Positions 7,476-14,748 of a stretch of DNA of 16,315 bases are shown in pieces (positions within the stretch are counted from its first letter, which is position 1; each line of letters begins with the position of its first letter). Both the position numbers and the translations under genes were made by a program. The notes under the pieces were generated by a model that worked only from the letters and a program-made list of their open reading frames with translations, did not search any database and was not told the origin of the DNA. This stretch comes from Clostridiaceae bacterium (GTDB taxonomy: Bacteria > Bacillota > Clostridia > Saccharofermentanales > UBA5734), in contig JAAYKS010000194.1 of NCBI GenBank assembly GCA_012522285.1, positions 1-16,315 on the forward strand, read 5' to 3'.

Positions 7476-8993
7476 ATGTTGAGACAAGTGACAGTCGAAA
7501 CCGGCACATTGCGGGGAATCCCCGCGGCAGATCCACGGATCACGGCTTTTCTGGGAGTGCCCTTTGCGGCTCCGCCGGTCGGTGCGCTCCGGTGGCGTGC
7601 CCCACAACCGGCTGCGTCGTGGGATGGAGTGCGTACGGCACTGGAATTCGCTCCGATCTCGATGCAGCGGATCCCGGGGCTTGCTGCGGATGACATCTAC
7701 ACGCGGGAGTGGAACGTAGACCCCGAGATTCCGATGGACGAGGACTGTCTGTACCTCAACGTATGGACTCCCGCCAAGCGTACCGATGAAAAACTCCCGG
7801 TGTATGTATGGTATTTTGGCGGCGGTCTCCAGGTGGGCAACCCCGCCGAGATGGAGTTCAACGGAGAGCGGATCGCCCGCCGCGGGATTGTGGTGGTCAC
7901 GGTCAATTACAGGGTCAATGTGTTTGGCTTTTTGGCACATCCCGAGCTGACGGCCGAGGATCCCGCGTTTCCCGCCAACTTTGGCAACCTCGACCAGAAG
8001 GCCGGGACCGAGTGGGTCCAGCGCAACATTGCGGCATTCGGCGGTGACCCGGGGAACATCACGATCGGTGGACAGTCGGCCGGCGGCGGGAGCGTGTTGA
8101 CCCAATTGGCATCCCCGCTTACCGAAGGGTTGTTCCAGCGGGCGATTGTGCAAAGCGGCATCATGCTCGGCGGATACGCGGACCGCTCCCCGCTCCGGCG
8201 GCAGACACTGGCGGACGCGGAAAAGGAAGGCGAGGCATTCTTTGGCTTCCTTGGGGTAAAGACACTCGAAGAGGCACGCGCGATCGACGCGCCTACCCTG
8301 CGGGACAAGGCACTCGAGTATAAGGGATTCTGGGGGACGGTCGTCGACGGCAACTACCTGCCAGCGGGTTCGATGGAACGGATCCTGCAGAACAAGCGGC
8401 ACAAGGTCCCGCTCCTGATGGGTCATACCGCATCTGAATTCAAAGCGGTTCCGGAGGCCGATTCGTTCGCGGCTTTCGAACAGCTCGCGCGCGACAAGTT
8501 CGGAGACCGGGCGGAAGAATTCCTCCGGATCGTCCGGGCGGATACACTGGAGCAGACGATTGCCAACGCCACCTACAGCCCCATCGAGCTAGGTGTCCGA
8601 GCTGCCTACGCCCAGACCGCAAAGATCCCGGATGCGCCGGACAACTACTACTATATGTTCGACGCCGACATCCCGGGCTGGGATCATCCCGGCACGTTCC
8701 ACTCGGTCGACCTGTGGTTCTTTTTTGAGACCCTGGCCGCGTGCTGGCGTCCGTTCAAAGGTCCCCACTACGATCTGGCGCGGCAGATGTGCAATTACTG
8801 GGCCAATTTCATTCGGAGCGGGGATCCGAACGGGCAAGACGCGGACGGCACGTCAATGCCTGTCTGGCAACCTTACGAGAATGACGCGGGCCCCATGGTG
8901 TTTGCAGACACACCGGCGATGGCGGAATCGGATTCTGCAAGTCCGCTGATGCGGTTCCTGGTCGACTTCCAGCTTGCCGCGCGCCCGGTATAG
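7476..8993 (+). CDS. Type-B carboxylesterase (alpha/beta hydrolase)
   Basis: A 505-residue carboxylesterase/lipase-family enzyme that hydrolyses carboxylic esters. The diagnostic EDCLYLNVWTP (89-99) is present. The nucleophile elbow is GGQSAGGG (Ser201), and the likely remaining triad members are Glu321 (TASEFK) and His409 (FHSVDLWF). The oxyanion-hole motif is FGGGLQVG (114-121), with Phe where many members have His (HGGG). The length is normal, and there is no signal peptide, so the enzyme is cytosolic. ATG 7476 has AAAAGGAG 7 nt upstream. It follows the LacI gene by 31 bp and precedes a second hydrolase by 60 bp, which suggests a shared inducible pathway. The natural substrate is unknown. 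Confidence 0.92.
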   Translation: MLRQVTVETGTLRGIPAADPRITAFLGVPFAAPPVGALRWRAPQPAASWDGVRTALEFAPISMQRIPGLAADDIYTREWNVDPEIPMDEDCLYLNVWTPAKRTDEKLPVYVWYFGGGLQVGNPAEMEFNGERIARRGIVVVTVNYRVNVFGFLAHPELTAEDPAFPANFGNLDQKAGTEWVQRNIAAFGGDPGNITIGGQSAGGGSVLTQLASPLTEGLFQRAIVQSGIMLGGYADRSPLRRQTLADAEKEGEAFFGFLGVKTLEEARAIDAPTLRDKALEYKGFWGTVVDGNYLPAGSMERILQNKRHKVPLLMGHTASEFKAVPEADSFAAFEQLARDKFGDRAEEFLRIVRADTLEQTIANATYSPIELGVRAAYAQTAKIPDAPDNYYYMFDADIPGWDHPGTFHSVDLWFFFETLAACWRPFKGPHYDLARQMCNYWANFIRSGDPNGQDADGTSMPVWQPYENDAGPMVFADTPAMAESDSASPLMRFLVDFQLAARPV

Positions 8994-9053
8994 ACACAAC
9001 GCAAAAAAAATGATGCGGAAGAGTTATCTCCCGCAATAACACGAGGTGGTACG

Positions 9054-10214
9054 ATGTCAAATTTCAAGCAACTTTCAACTCTGCTCGAATCCTTTATCCA
9101 GGCAGGCCCGCCGGGCTGCGCGTTTGGGATCGCGCAAAACGGGAAAGTCCTCCACGAGAGTTATCACGGGATGGCCGACGTCGAGGCGGGGACACCGATG
9201 GACGAGAACGCGGTGTTCCGCCTGTATTCCATGACCAAGGTCATCGTCTGCACGGCTGCGATGATCCTGTTCGAGCGAGGCAAATTTCTCCTGAGCGACC
9301 CGCTGTACGAGTACTTCCCCGAGTATCGGGATATCCGGCGCGTTCAGTCCAGCCCGAACGGAAACATGAGTATTGTACCGGTCAAAAACCCGATGCTGGT
9401 CCGGAACGCGTTTTCCATGTCGGTCGGGCTCCCCTATGCGATGGGCGAATCCTATACTTCCAAGGCGATGCGCCAGGTGCAGGAAGGGCTGCGGGAAAAG
9501 CACGGCAAGTACGATCTGCGCACCGAGATTCGGGCCATCGCTGATGTTCCCATCGCATTCGAACCGGGGACGCATTGGTTGTACGGCTACGGGCATGAGC
9601 TCGTCGCCGGCCTCATCGAAGCCGCGTCCGGCATGCGCATCGGAGCGTTCATGCAAAAAGAGATCTTTGATCCGCTCGGGATGACCAGCACCGGTTACCG
9701 GTTCTTTGGCGACATCGAGAACCGGATGGTTCCGATGTACCGCCGCAATCCGGATGGCACCCTCAGCCGCAATGTCGGCATGTTCGACGATCGGCACCAG
9801 CCGGATGCCATCTACGAAGGAGGCGGGGCTGGCCTGTTCTCGACCGTGCGGGATTATCTGCGGTTCACACAGATGCTGGCAAACGGCGGAGAACTGGACG
9901 GGGTGCAGATTCTGGGACGCAAGACCATCGATCTGATGCGCCGGAACCAGTTGAATTCCGACCAGTTGGCGGACTTTTCCAACACGTATCTCGCGGGATA
10001 CGGCTATGGCCTGGGCGTCCGCACCCTGATGGACCCCGCTGCCGGCGGGAGCAACGGCTCGATCGGGGCGTTCGGCTGGACCGGCGCCGCCGGGACCTGG
10101 ACCGAGATCGACCCGTCCGAGAGGCTGTCGATCGTCTATATGCATCAAACCATGCCCAACATGGAGGAGTATCACCACCTGCGCGTACGCGCGGCCGCAT
10201 ACGGTTGCGTATAG
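9054..10214 (+). CDS. Serine hydrolase of the beta-lactamase (class C)/EstB fold
   Basis: A 386-residue protein with the SxxK motif SMTK (Ser59, Lys62), a tyrosine at the YxN position (Tyr177 in WLYGYGHE) and FGWTGAAGT (340-348) at the place of the KTG box. The missing KTG and YxN asparagine point to an esterase or D-amino-acid/peptide hydrolase rather than a true beta-lactamase. No signal peptide is seen, which also argues against a periplasmic or cell-wall role. GAGGTGG lies 4 nt before ATG 9054. It is the last gene of the LacI-carboxylesterase operon, before a strong terminator. Two ester-cleaving folds under one regulator suggest a catabolic or detoxifying route for an ester or lactone; this is inference. 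Confidence 0.9.
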   Translation: MSNFKQLSTLLESFIQAGPPGCAFGIAQNGKVLHESYHGMADVEAGTPMDENAVFRLYSMTKVIVCTAAMILFERGKFLLSDPLYEYFPEYRDIRRVQSSPNGNMSIVPVKNPMLVRNAFSMSVGLPYAMGESYTSKAMRQVQEGLREKHGKYDLRTEIRAIADVPIAFEPGTHWLYGYGHELVAGLIEAASGMRIGAFMQKEIFDPLGMTSTGYRFFGDIENRMVPMYRRNPDGTLSRNVGMFDDRHQPDAIYEGGGAGLFSTVRDYLRFTQMLANGGELDGVQILGRKTIDLMRRNQLNSDQLADFSNTYLAGYGYGLGVRTLMDPAAGGSNGSIGAFGWTGAAGTWTEIDPSERLSIVYMHQTMPNMEEYHHLRVRAAAYGCV

Positions 10215-10222
10215 TGCCCTGA

Positions 10223-10264
10223 ACAGAGGTGCCCGGTGCAAAATACCGGGCACCTCTGTCTTTT
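10223..10264 (+). terminator. Strong intrinsic terminator of the hydrolase operon
   Basis: Perfect 15-bp arms (10223-10237 and 10245-10259, core GAGGTGCCCGG) with a 7-nt loop are followed by CTTTT. It starts 8 bp after the stop codon of the serine hydrolase. Confidence 0.92.
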
Positions 10265-10419
10265 CCCAAGCCCGCAAGGATAGTAAAACCCGTGCGAATC
10301 GGTTGATCGGTCGGGATCCGCCGCAGTGTAACCATCGTTGCGAGTTGAAAAGCCGGTCCGTGGTATCCTAAGTCACGGGAAATAATCCGCCTGAAACTGT
10401 ACGGAGGACCTCAATCGGC

Positions 10420-11790
10420 ATGGATGAGTCGCTGACCCGAGGACCGATCCGGAAGCATCTGCTCCGGATGGCGATCCCCATGAGCATCGGCATGTTTTTC
10501 AACACGATGTTCAATGTGACGGACACGTTCTTTGCAGGCAAGCTGGGAACACAAGCGCTGGCCGGCATGTCAGTGTCGTTCTCGGTGTTTTTCATCCTGT
10601 CCGCATTCGTGTCCGGCATCGCGACCGGCGTGGCGGCTTTGCTGTCCAACGCGCTCGGGCGGGAAGACAACTCACAGGTCGAACAATTCACGATAAACGG
10701 TCTCTTCCTGACGCTGGCTGTCAGCCTGTTGTTGTCCGTCGTTGGCTTTCTGTTTTCTCCCTTTCTGCTGGTAATACTCGGTGCGGAAGGGGAAGCGCTC
10801 GCCGCCGGGACGCGGTATGTGCGCACCATTTATGCCGGGACGGTCTTTTTCGGATTGAACGCAACCTTGAACGCTTTTCTCAGTGCGAGAGGCTGGACCA
10901 AGCCGTATCGCAATTTTCTGATTGTCGGATTTCTGGCAAACCTGGTGCTGGATCCGCTATTGATCTTCGGGTGGCTGGGGCTGCCGAGGCTGGGGACCAT
11001 TGGCGTTGCTCTTGCGACGGTCGTTGTCCAAATGGTCGGGAATGTTTATCTGGCATACAAGGTCCGGTGTCTGCTGGGCCTGAGGGTGACTCGGGAGACG
11101 TGGAAGCTTATCAACCTGACCCGCCAGCTGGAGATTCTGGCACAGGGGATTCCTTCGGCACTCAACATGCTGACGGTCGCGGTCGGTGTTTTTGTCATCA
11201 ATCTTTTCATCTACCGGTTCGGAAACGACGCGAGTACGGCCGGTTACGGCGCGGCCATGCGACTGGAACAATTGGCATTGATGCCGGCGCTGGGACTGAA
11301 CGCCGCCACACTGACACTCACGGGCCAAAACTACGGGGCGGGTCGACTGGACCGCGTGCGCGAGACCTTTTTTACCGCGCTCAAGATCGGGCTTGCCATC
11401 ATGACCGTCGGGATGGTCCTGATCTATCCGTTCGCACCTTTTTTCATCGGTCTGTTCAACGACGACCCACGCGTGATCGCCGAGGGGACGCGTTACCTGC
11501 GGATTGAATTTATCGCATTCAACGCCTACATTCTCATCAACGTCTGCCTATCCGTCCTCCAAGGTCTCAAAAAACCCCGCTATGCAGTCTGGATCGGGAT
11601 CTACCGGCAGGTGGCGATGCCGTTGCTGTTGTTCAATTTTCTGGGAATCACGATGGGGTTGGGGCTGGTTGGGGTCTGGTGGGGCATCGTCATCACTACT
11701 TGGACCGGCGCGCTCGGCATGTTGCTGCTGACCCGGTATGAGTATCGAAGAATTGTCCGGTTGGACAGTGCGGCCGACTCGACACATTGA
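10420..11790 (+). CDS. MATE-family multidrug/metabolite exporter
   Basis: A 456-residue integral membrane protein with about 12 hydrophobic segments in two MatE halves (roughly 15-175 and 240-400). Family features are the start LTRGPIRKHLLRMAIPMSIGMFFNTMFNVTDTFF, the TM1-2 region with a conserved aspartate, and the second-half NYGAG (316-320 region) in LTLTGQNYGAGR. The length matches the family (about 450). Such proteins export cationic drugs or metabolites against Na+ or H+. The only ATG has GGAGGA about 11 nt upstream, a longer gap than usual, which may weaken translation. It follows a strong terminator, so it has its own promoter within 10265-10419; I see no convincing one. The aldo/keto reductase follows 91 bp later on the same strand. 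Confidence 0.92.
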   Translation: MDESLTRGPIRKHLLRMAIPMSIGMFFNTMFNVTDTFFAGKLGTQALAGMSVSFSVFFILSAFVSGIATGVAALLSNALGREDNSQVEQFTINGLFLTLAVSLLLSVVGFLFSPFLLVILGAEGEALAAGTRYVRTIYAGTVFFGLNATLNAFLSARGWTKPYRNFLIVGFLANLVLDPLLIFGWLGLPRLGTIGVALATVVVQMVGNVYLAYKVRCLLGLRVTRETWKLINLTRQLEILAQGIPSALNMLTVAVGVFVINLFIYRFGNDASTAGYGAAMRLEQLALMPALGLNAATLTLTGQNYGAGRLDRVRETFFTALKIGLAIMTVGMVLIYPFAPFFIGLFNDDPRVIAEGTRYLRIEFIAFNAYILINVCLSVLQGLKKPRYAVWIGIYRQVAMPLLLFNFLGITMGLGLVGVWWGIVITTWTGALGMLLLTRYEYRRIVRLDSAADSTH

Positions 11791-11881
11791 AACATCGAAT
11801 CCGTCACCCTCATGCGATGGCGCGGAATGCCCGCCTGTGCAAAAATGGTATATGGAACAAACACGGAGAGGGAGGCGAAAC

Positions 11882-12793
11882 ATGGAAATCAGAAAACTGG
11901 GTAGAACCGGTCTTGAGATTACGAACCTCAGCTTTGGGACCATGGAGCTGCGGTTGTTGGACACAGTCCACTCGGGACGGATTTTAAACGAGGCGCCGGA
12001 CAGAGTCGTCAACTACTTCGACACCTCTCCCGAATACCCCATGAGTGAGTATTTTATCGGCCAGGGCATCGCTCACAGGCGGAGTGAATACATCCTCGCG
12101 ACCAAATGCGGGGACAACATGACCGGCATCGGGCCGCTGTACCGGTTTGATCGCAAAACCATTCTGGACAATCTGGACGAGAGCTTGCGCCTGATGAAGA
12201 CCGACTACATCGACGTCTGGCAACTGCACGGAGTGGTGCCCGAGTTTCTCCCCGGAGGAGAAGCAGGGGAGGCCATGGAAGCCATGCGCGAGGCCAAAGC
12301 CGCAGGAAAAGTCCGCCACCTCGGTCTGACCGTACGCAACGGAGGTCCGTCTGAATACGGATACCCGGCCGGGTTTGGCTACAATTCGCTCCCCCGGTTC
12401 GCCCCCTGGAAAGACATCGAGGTCGTCCAGCTGGTCTACGGCGGCCTGACGCGTTTGAGTGAGAACGTGATCAGCAAGGCCAACCGTGAATACAACACGG
12501 GGATCATCGCCCGCGGGATCATCAAAAAATACGACGACCGGTACGATGCACGGTTCGAGGCATCCAAAATCAGCGAGCTGTTTGAGTCTGGCGAATCGCG
12601 GAATGACTTTTTGCTTCGGTTCGCCCTGACCCACCCCGACATCGCGTCCGTCCTCATCGGGACACGCAACATCGAACATCTCGTGGAAAACGTACAAACT
12701 GCCACCCGCGGGCCGCTGTCGGCCGATATTTATCGGGAGGCCAAGCGGAGATTGGATTTTGCCGGGGTCGTCGCCGGTCCGGCGGAGTTTTAG
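11882..12793 (+). CDS. Aldo/keto reductase
   Basis: A 303-residue NAD(P)H-dependent oxidoreductase of the AKR fold, reducing aldehydes or ketones. The start MEIRKLGRTGLEITNLSFGT is characteristic. The catalytic tetrad is intact: Asp47 (NYFDTSPEY), Tyr52, Lys75 (ATKCGD) and His116 (WQLHG). Near the C-terminus, SVLIGTRNIEHLVENV matches the cofactor-phosphate-binding segment of the family. ATG 11882 has GGGAGG 6 nt upstream; longer frames would overlap the MATE gene and lack a ribosome site. It probably shares a transcript with the MATE gene. The substrate is unknown. It converges with the next gene, with 25 bp between stops. Confidence 0.92.
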   Translation: MEIRKLGRTGLEITNLSFGTMELRLLDTVHSGRILNEAPDRVVNYFDTSPEYPMSEYFIGQGIAHRRSEYILATKCGDNMTGIGPLYRFDRKTILDNLDESLRLMKTDYIDVWQLHGVVPEFLPGGEAGEAMEAMREAKAAGKVRHLGLTVRNGGPSEYGYPAGFGYNSLPRFAPWKDIEVVQLVYGGLTRLSENVISKANREYNTGIIARGIIKKYDDRYDARFEASKISELFESGESRNDFLLRFALTHPDIASVLIGTRNIEHLVENVQTATRGPLSADIYREAKRRLDFAGVVAGPAEF

Positions 12794-12818
12794 GTGAAAC
12801 CCTACAAGCTGAGATGGC

Positions 12819-13895
12819 TCATAGGTCGCGAGGCTCGGCCGTAAAGGGCTCCTCGCTGGAATAGATGGGGTCAAAGAACCCCTCATACGGGATGTCTTCT
12901 TCCAGACACCGGATGAGATAGGACAGTTCCTCGTCGCATGCCAGGGATCCCCCTTCGCGCCGCATCACCTCACATGCGTCCACGATGTTTTCCATGATGG
13001 TCACATCGATGAACAGGGGCAGCCGGTCCAGCATTTCCGGATCGAGGGGTGTCTCGGAGACATAACCTTCGAGAATCGTGTCGAAATACGATTTCATAAA
13101 GTCCCGGCGCTTGTTCGCGTCCGGTTCAAACTGGACCCACCCCACCCCGTGTGTCCACAGGGTTGCCAGATCGTACAGGTACCAGCAGAAGCACGCATTG
13201 TCAAAGTCGAATACGGTGATGTCCCCGGTCTCAAAATCGATGGTGTAGTTGCCATCGCTATAGTCGAAATGAACCATCCCGTAGTTCGCCGCGCTTTTGT
13301 CCAGACCCGCGAGAGCCGTCAGCAGATCCCCCATTTTGCGTTTGACCACGGACAGTGAGTCGGGGAGGAGAGAGTCGATGTATTCCAGGTTGAATCGGTC
13401 GGAGAAGTCGGAACGCGGGTGATCCGGCGCGAATTGTTTCGAGAGCTGGTGGATTTTCCCCAGGGTTTTCCCGGTGTTGTAAAAATACTCGGACAGGGGA
13501 GCCCCTTTCCGATAGCGATACTGGTTGTCCACCAGCAGGATGCCCCTGGCTTTTTTAAACAGACAGACATAGTAGGTGTGACCGTCGTGATCCATTTCAA
13601 CCAGCAGAGATCCGTCTTGGGCCGGAAGTACGTCCGCGACATTCGCGCCATGGTCAACGAGATACCGGATATATTCGATCTCACCCAACAGATCTTCTCG
13701 GTTGCGGTCAGGCAGATAGGCAATCCGGATCATCCGGTCATTGTCTCCCTCCATTGAGCAGCGGTAGAAGACATTCCTCCCACCCTCGTGTGCCGGAACC
13801 GGTTCGATGCACGACGCCCCCTCCAGCCCGTATCGTTCCACAATAGCCGGCAACAAATAGGTGTTTGAGATGGATACGACGTCTCCGTGTGTCAT
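12819..13895 (-). CDS. APH-family phosphotransferase
   Basis: A 358-residue aminoglycoside-phosphotransferase/choline-kinase-like protein. Brenner motif HFDYSDGN gives H209, D211 and N216; the metal-binding motif is VFDFDNACFCWYLYDLA (D230, D232). The N-lobe has RMIRIAYLPDRN with a candidate ATP-region arginine rather than a clear lysine, and EIEYIRYLVDHGANV as the alpha-C-like region. It is cytosolic. AGGAG lies 5 nt before ATG 13895. In Bacillota such proteins are usually of unknown substrate (sugars, amino alcohols, sometimes drugs), so resistance should not be assumed. It is the second APH-like protein in the window, after the fusion at 2231, but the two are clearly different in motif detail. 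Confidence 0.88.
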   Translation of the reverse strand: MTHGDVVSISNTYLLPAIVERYGLEGASCIEPVPAHEGGRNVFYRCSMEGDNDRMIRIAYLPDRNREDLLGEIEYIRYLVDHGANVADVLPAQDGSLLVEMDHDGHTYYVCLFKKARGILLVDNQYRYRKGAPLSEYFYNTGKTLGKIHQLSKQFAPDHPRSDFSDRFNLEYIDSLLPDSLSVVKRKMGDLLTALAGLDKSAANYGMVHFDYSDGNYTIDFETGDITVFDFDNACFCWYLYDLATLWTHGVGWVQFEPDANKRRDFMKSYFDTILEGYVSETPLDPEMLDRLPLFIDVTIMENIVDACEVMRREGGSLACDEELSYLIRCLEEDIPYEGFFDPIYSSEEPFTAEPRDL

Positions 13896-13993
13896 GTATT
13901 CTCCTGTCTTCCCCCTGGGGGCGGTGCGAAAGGTATATGCGTCTCGAATCGTGATTGGTGGATACTACGGGCAGGGATAAATGGCTCCTTCTT

Positions 13994-14146
13994 TCAATGA
14001 AACCGATCTACAGAATACACCATGGCATGACACATGAACCGGGCGAGACCGACACCGAACTTGTCGATGTTGGGTGTAAATCGTTCGTCGTCGACGTACA
14101 TCTGGCCGAGACTGCGAAAGGCTTCGAGAGTAACTGCCCATAGTAT
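13994..14146 (-). pseudogene. Remnant of a TipAS-type effector domain (MerR/TipA-like regulator)
   Basis: About 50 codons on the minus strand read, in part, LEAFRSLGQMYVDDERFT and then NIDKFGVGLARFMCHAM, ending at TGA (13996-13994). This matches my memory of the C-terminal TipAS antibiotic-binding domain (pattern LGxMYVxDERFTxNIDKxGxGLAxFM). The frame is closed by a stop just upstream (14149-14147), there is no start codon or ribosome site, and no MerR helix-turn-helix is present between here and the tRNA. It is therefore the tail of a decayed regulator, lying 30 bp from the IS remnant that may have removed the rest. Confidence 0.5.
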
Positions 14147-14176
14147 TCAGGAGATCGTACCATTCCTTGATACCCT

Positions 14177-14439
14177 TACTTTTAGTCTACGTTAAACAGG
14201 ACCCGCCGGAGCATGCGTGAAATGGGCATCTACACATGGACTACGAGCTGTTGAGCACACTGGAGAAGGGATATGTAGAAGAAATCGGTACGCCCAGAGA
14301 ATTGCGAGCCATGCTGAATGCCTATATGCCGCAGTCCAGCCAATATCGGCTACACTCCTCGCTGGATGGATTCGTTCCAGCAAACCGTTACCTCGGTCAA
14401 CCGCTCACGCAAGCGGGTGTTTAACGTAGACTAAAAGTA
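14177..14439 (+). mobile_element. Deletion derivative of an insertion sequence (MITE-like)
   Basis: Perfect 22-bp terminal inverted repeats bound a 263-bp element: the left end at 14177-14198 starts TACTTTTAGTC and the right end is its exact complement at 14418-14439. Inside is the last part of an integrase-type transposase whose TAA stop lies in the right repeat, as is usual for compact IS elements. Most of the transposase gene is missing, so the element cannot move on its own but could be moved by an intact relative. No target-site duplication is evident. The family is probably IS481- or IS3-like from the transposase tail; I cannot name the element. Confidence 0.72.
14236..14424 (+). pseudogene. 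C-terminal fragment of a DDE integrase-type transposase
   Basis: The frame reads EEIGTPRELRAMLNAYM, then YRLHSSLDGFVPANRYLG. This fits the end of integrase-core transposases, where a segment like TxxELxxxLxxYxxxYNxxRxHSSLxGxxPAxxY closes the protein. The catalytic DDE residues are absent, and an in-frame TGA (14218-14220) lies just upstream. The ATG at 14236 is therefore incidental. It sits inside the 263-bp element and ends in its right inverted repeat. Confidence 0.6.
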
Positions 14440-14505
14440 CCGGAAAAAATCACATGCAGGTCCGGAAAAAATCATCAGGAAATCCCGGGAAAAATCGAGA
14501 TAAAA
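14440..14505. repeat. Three degenerate 22-nt tandem units
   Basis: Units start at 14440, 14462 and 14484. The first two share CCGGAAAAAATCA at the same offset; the third reads CCCGGGAAAAATCGA. They abut the right end of the IS remnant exactly. Possible roles are transposase-binding repeats of a lost element end or a chance AT-rich repeat. Confidence 0.5.
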
Positions 14506-14688
14506 AGAGGACAGTTGAAACGCTGTCCCCTCATACCTAGCATGAGGAATGGCAACTTTTTGCTCCTGAGAAGCCAAGAAAGATTCAATCTGCAGGAATC
14601 TCAGTATCAAGTTAAGGCATGGCTTGCTGACTTGTTGAGGCTGGAAGACAACGAGTGGAAGTTTATTGAAGCCTTTCGAAAAGAAGTG
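14506..14688. other. AT-richer segment of unknown origin
   Basis: Base composition is visibly lower in GC than the flanking genes. A plus-strand frame from ATG 14542 reads FLLLRSQERFNLQ and LADLLRLEDNEWKFIEAF before running through the palindrome into the antisense of the tRNA, so it cannot be an intact gene. It has a faint resemblance to the middle of ISL3-type transposases or to the tail of an AbiEii-type nucleotidyltransferase; neither is strong enough to call. A small hairpin GGACAG/CTGTCC (14509-14528) lies at its left edge. Read as the debris of a transferred element. Confidence 0.35.
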
Positions 14689-14748
14689 CTTCTCCGCCAA
14701 ACTATAAAAAGCGCCATTTTTGGCGCTTTTTATAGTTTGGCGGAGAAG
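14689..14748. repeat. Perfect 28-bp inverted repeat including the tRNA 3' end
   Basis: The arms at 14689-14716 and 14721-14748 are exact complements around a TTTT centre. The right arm contains the tRNA-Ser acceptor 3' strand, discriminator base and encoded CCA plus its terminator; the left arm is the same sequence inverted. The repeat breaks exactly at the inner end of the acceptor stem (14749 does not pair). Confidence 0.95.
14705..14732 (-). terminator. Intrinsic terminator of tRNA-Ser
   Basis: On the minus strand the hairpin TGGCGCT-type arms (14727-14721 and 14716-14710, loop AAAA) is followed by TTTTT (14710-14706). It sits 5 bp after the encoded CCA. It forms the core of the larger palindrome and would also work in the plus direction. 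Confidence 0.8.

Noticed and set aside
7266..8426. Minus-strand 386-codon frame opposite the LacI and carboxylesterase genes
   Set aside because: Spans two well-supported genes on the other strand and has no recognisable domain.
9014..9035. Small hairpin (TGCGG/CCGCA with a GAG/CTC inner stem) between the carboxylesterase and serine hydrolase
   Set aside because: It has a bulge and no T-run, and lies within a close gene pair; probably chance or a minor mRNA structure rather than a terminator.
9075..10277. Minus-strand 400-codon frame opposite the serine hydrolase
   Set aside because: Antisense shadow caused by high GC at third positions; it also runs through the strong terminator.
10341..10369. 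Possible promoter before the MATE gene (TATCCT at 10364-10369)
   Set aside because: No acceptable -35 at 16-18 bp; TTGAAA upstream is only 13 bp away.
13955..14143. Plus-strand 62-codon frame
   Set aside because: Begins at TTG without a ribosome site and is antisense to the better supported TipAS remnant.
14440..14505. CRISPR array
   Set aside because: Only three degenerate 22-nt units placed directly end to end without spacers, and no cas genes in the window.
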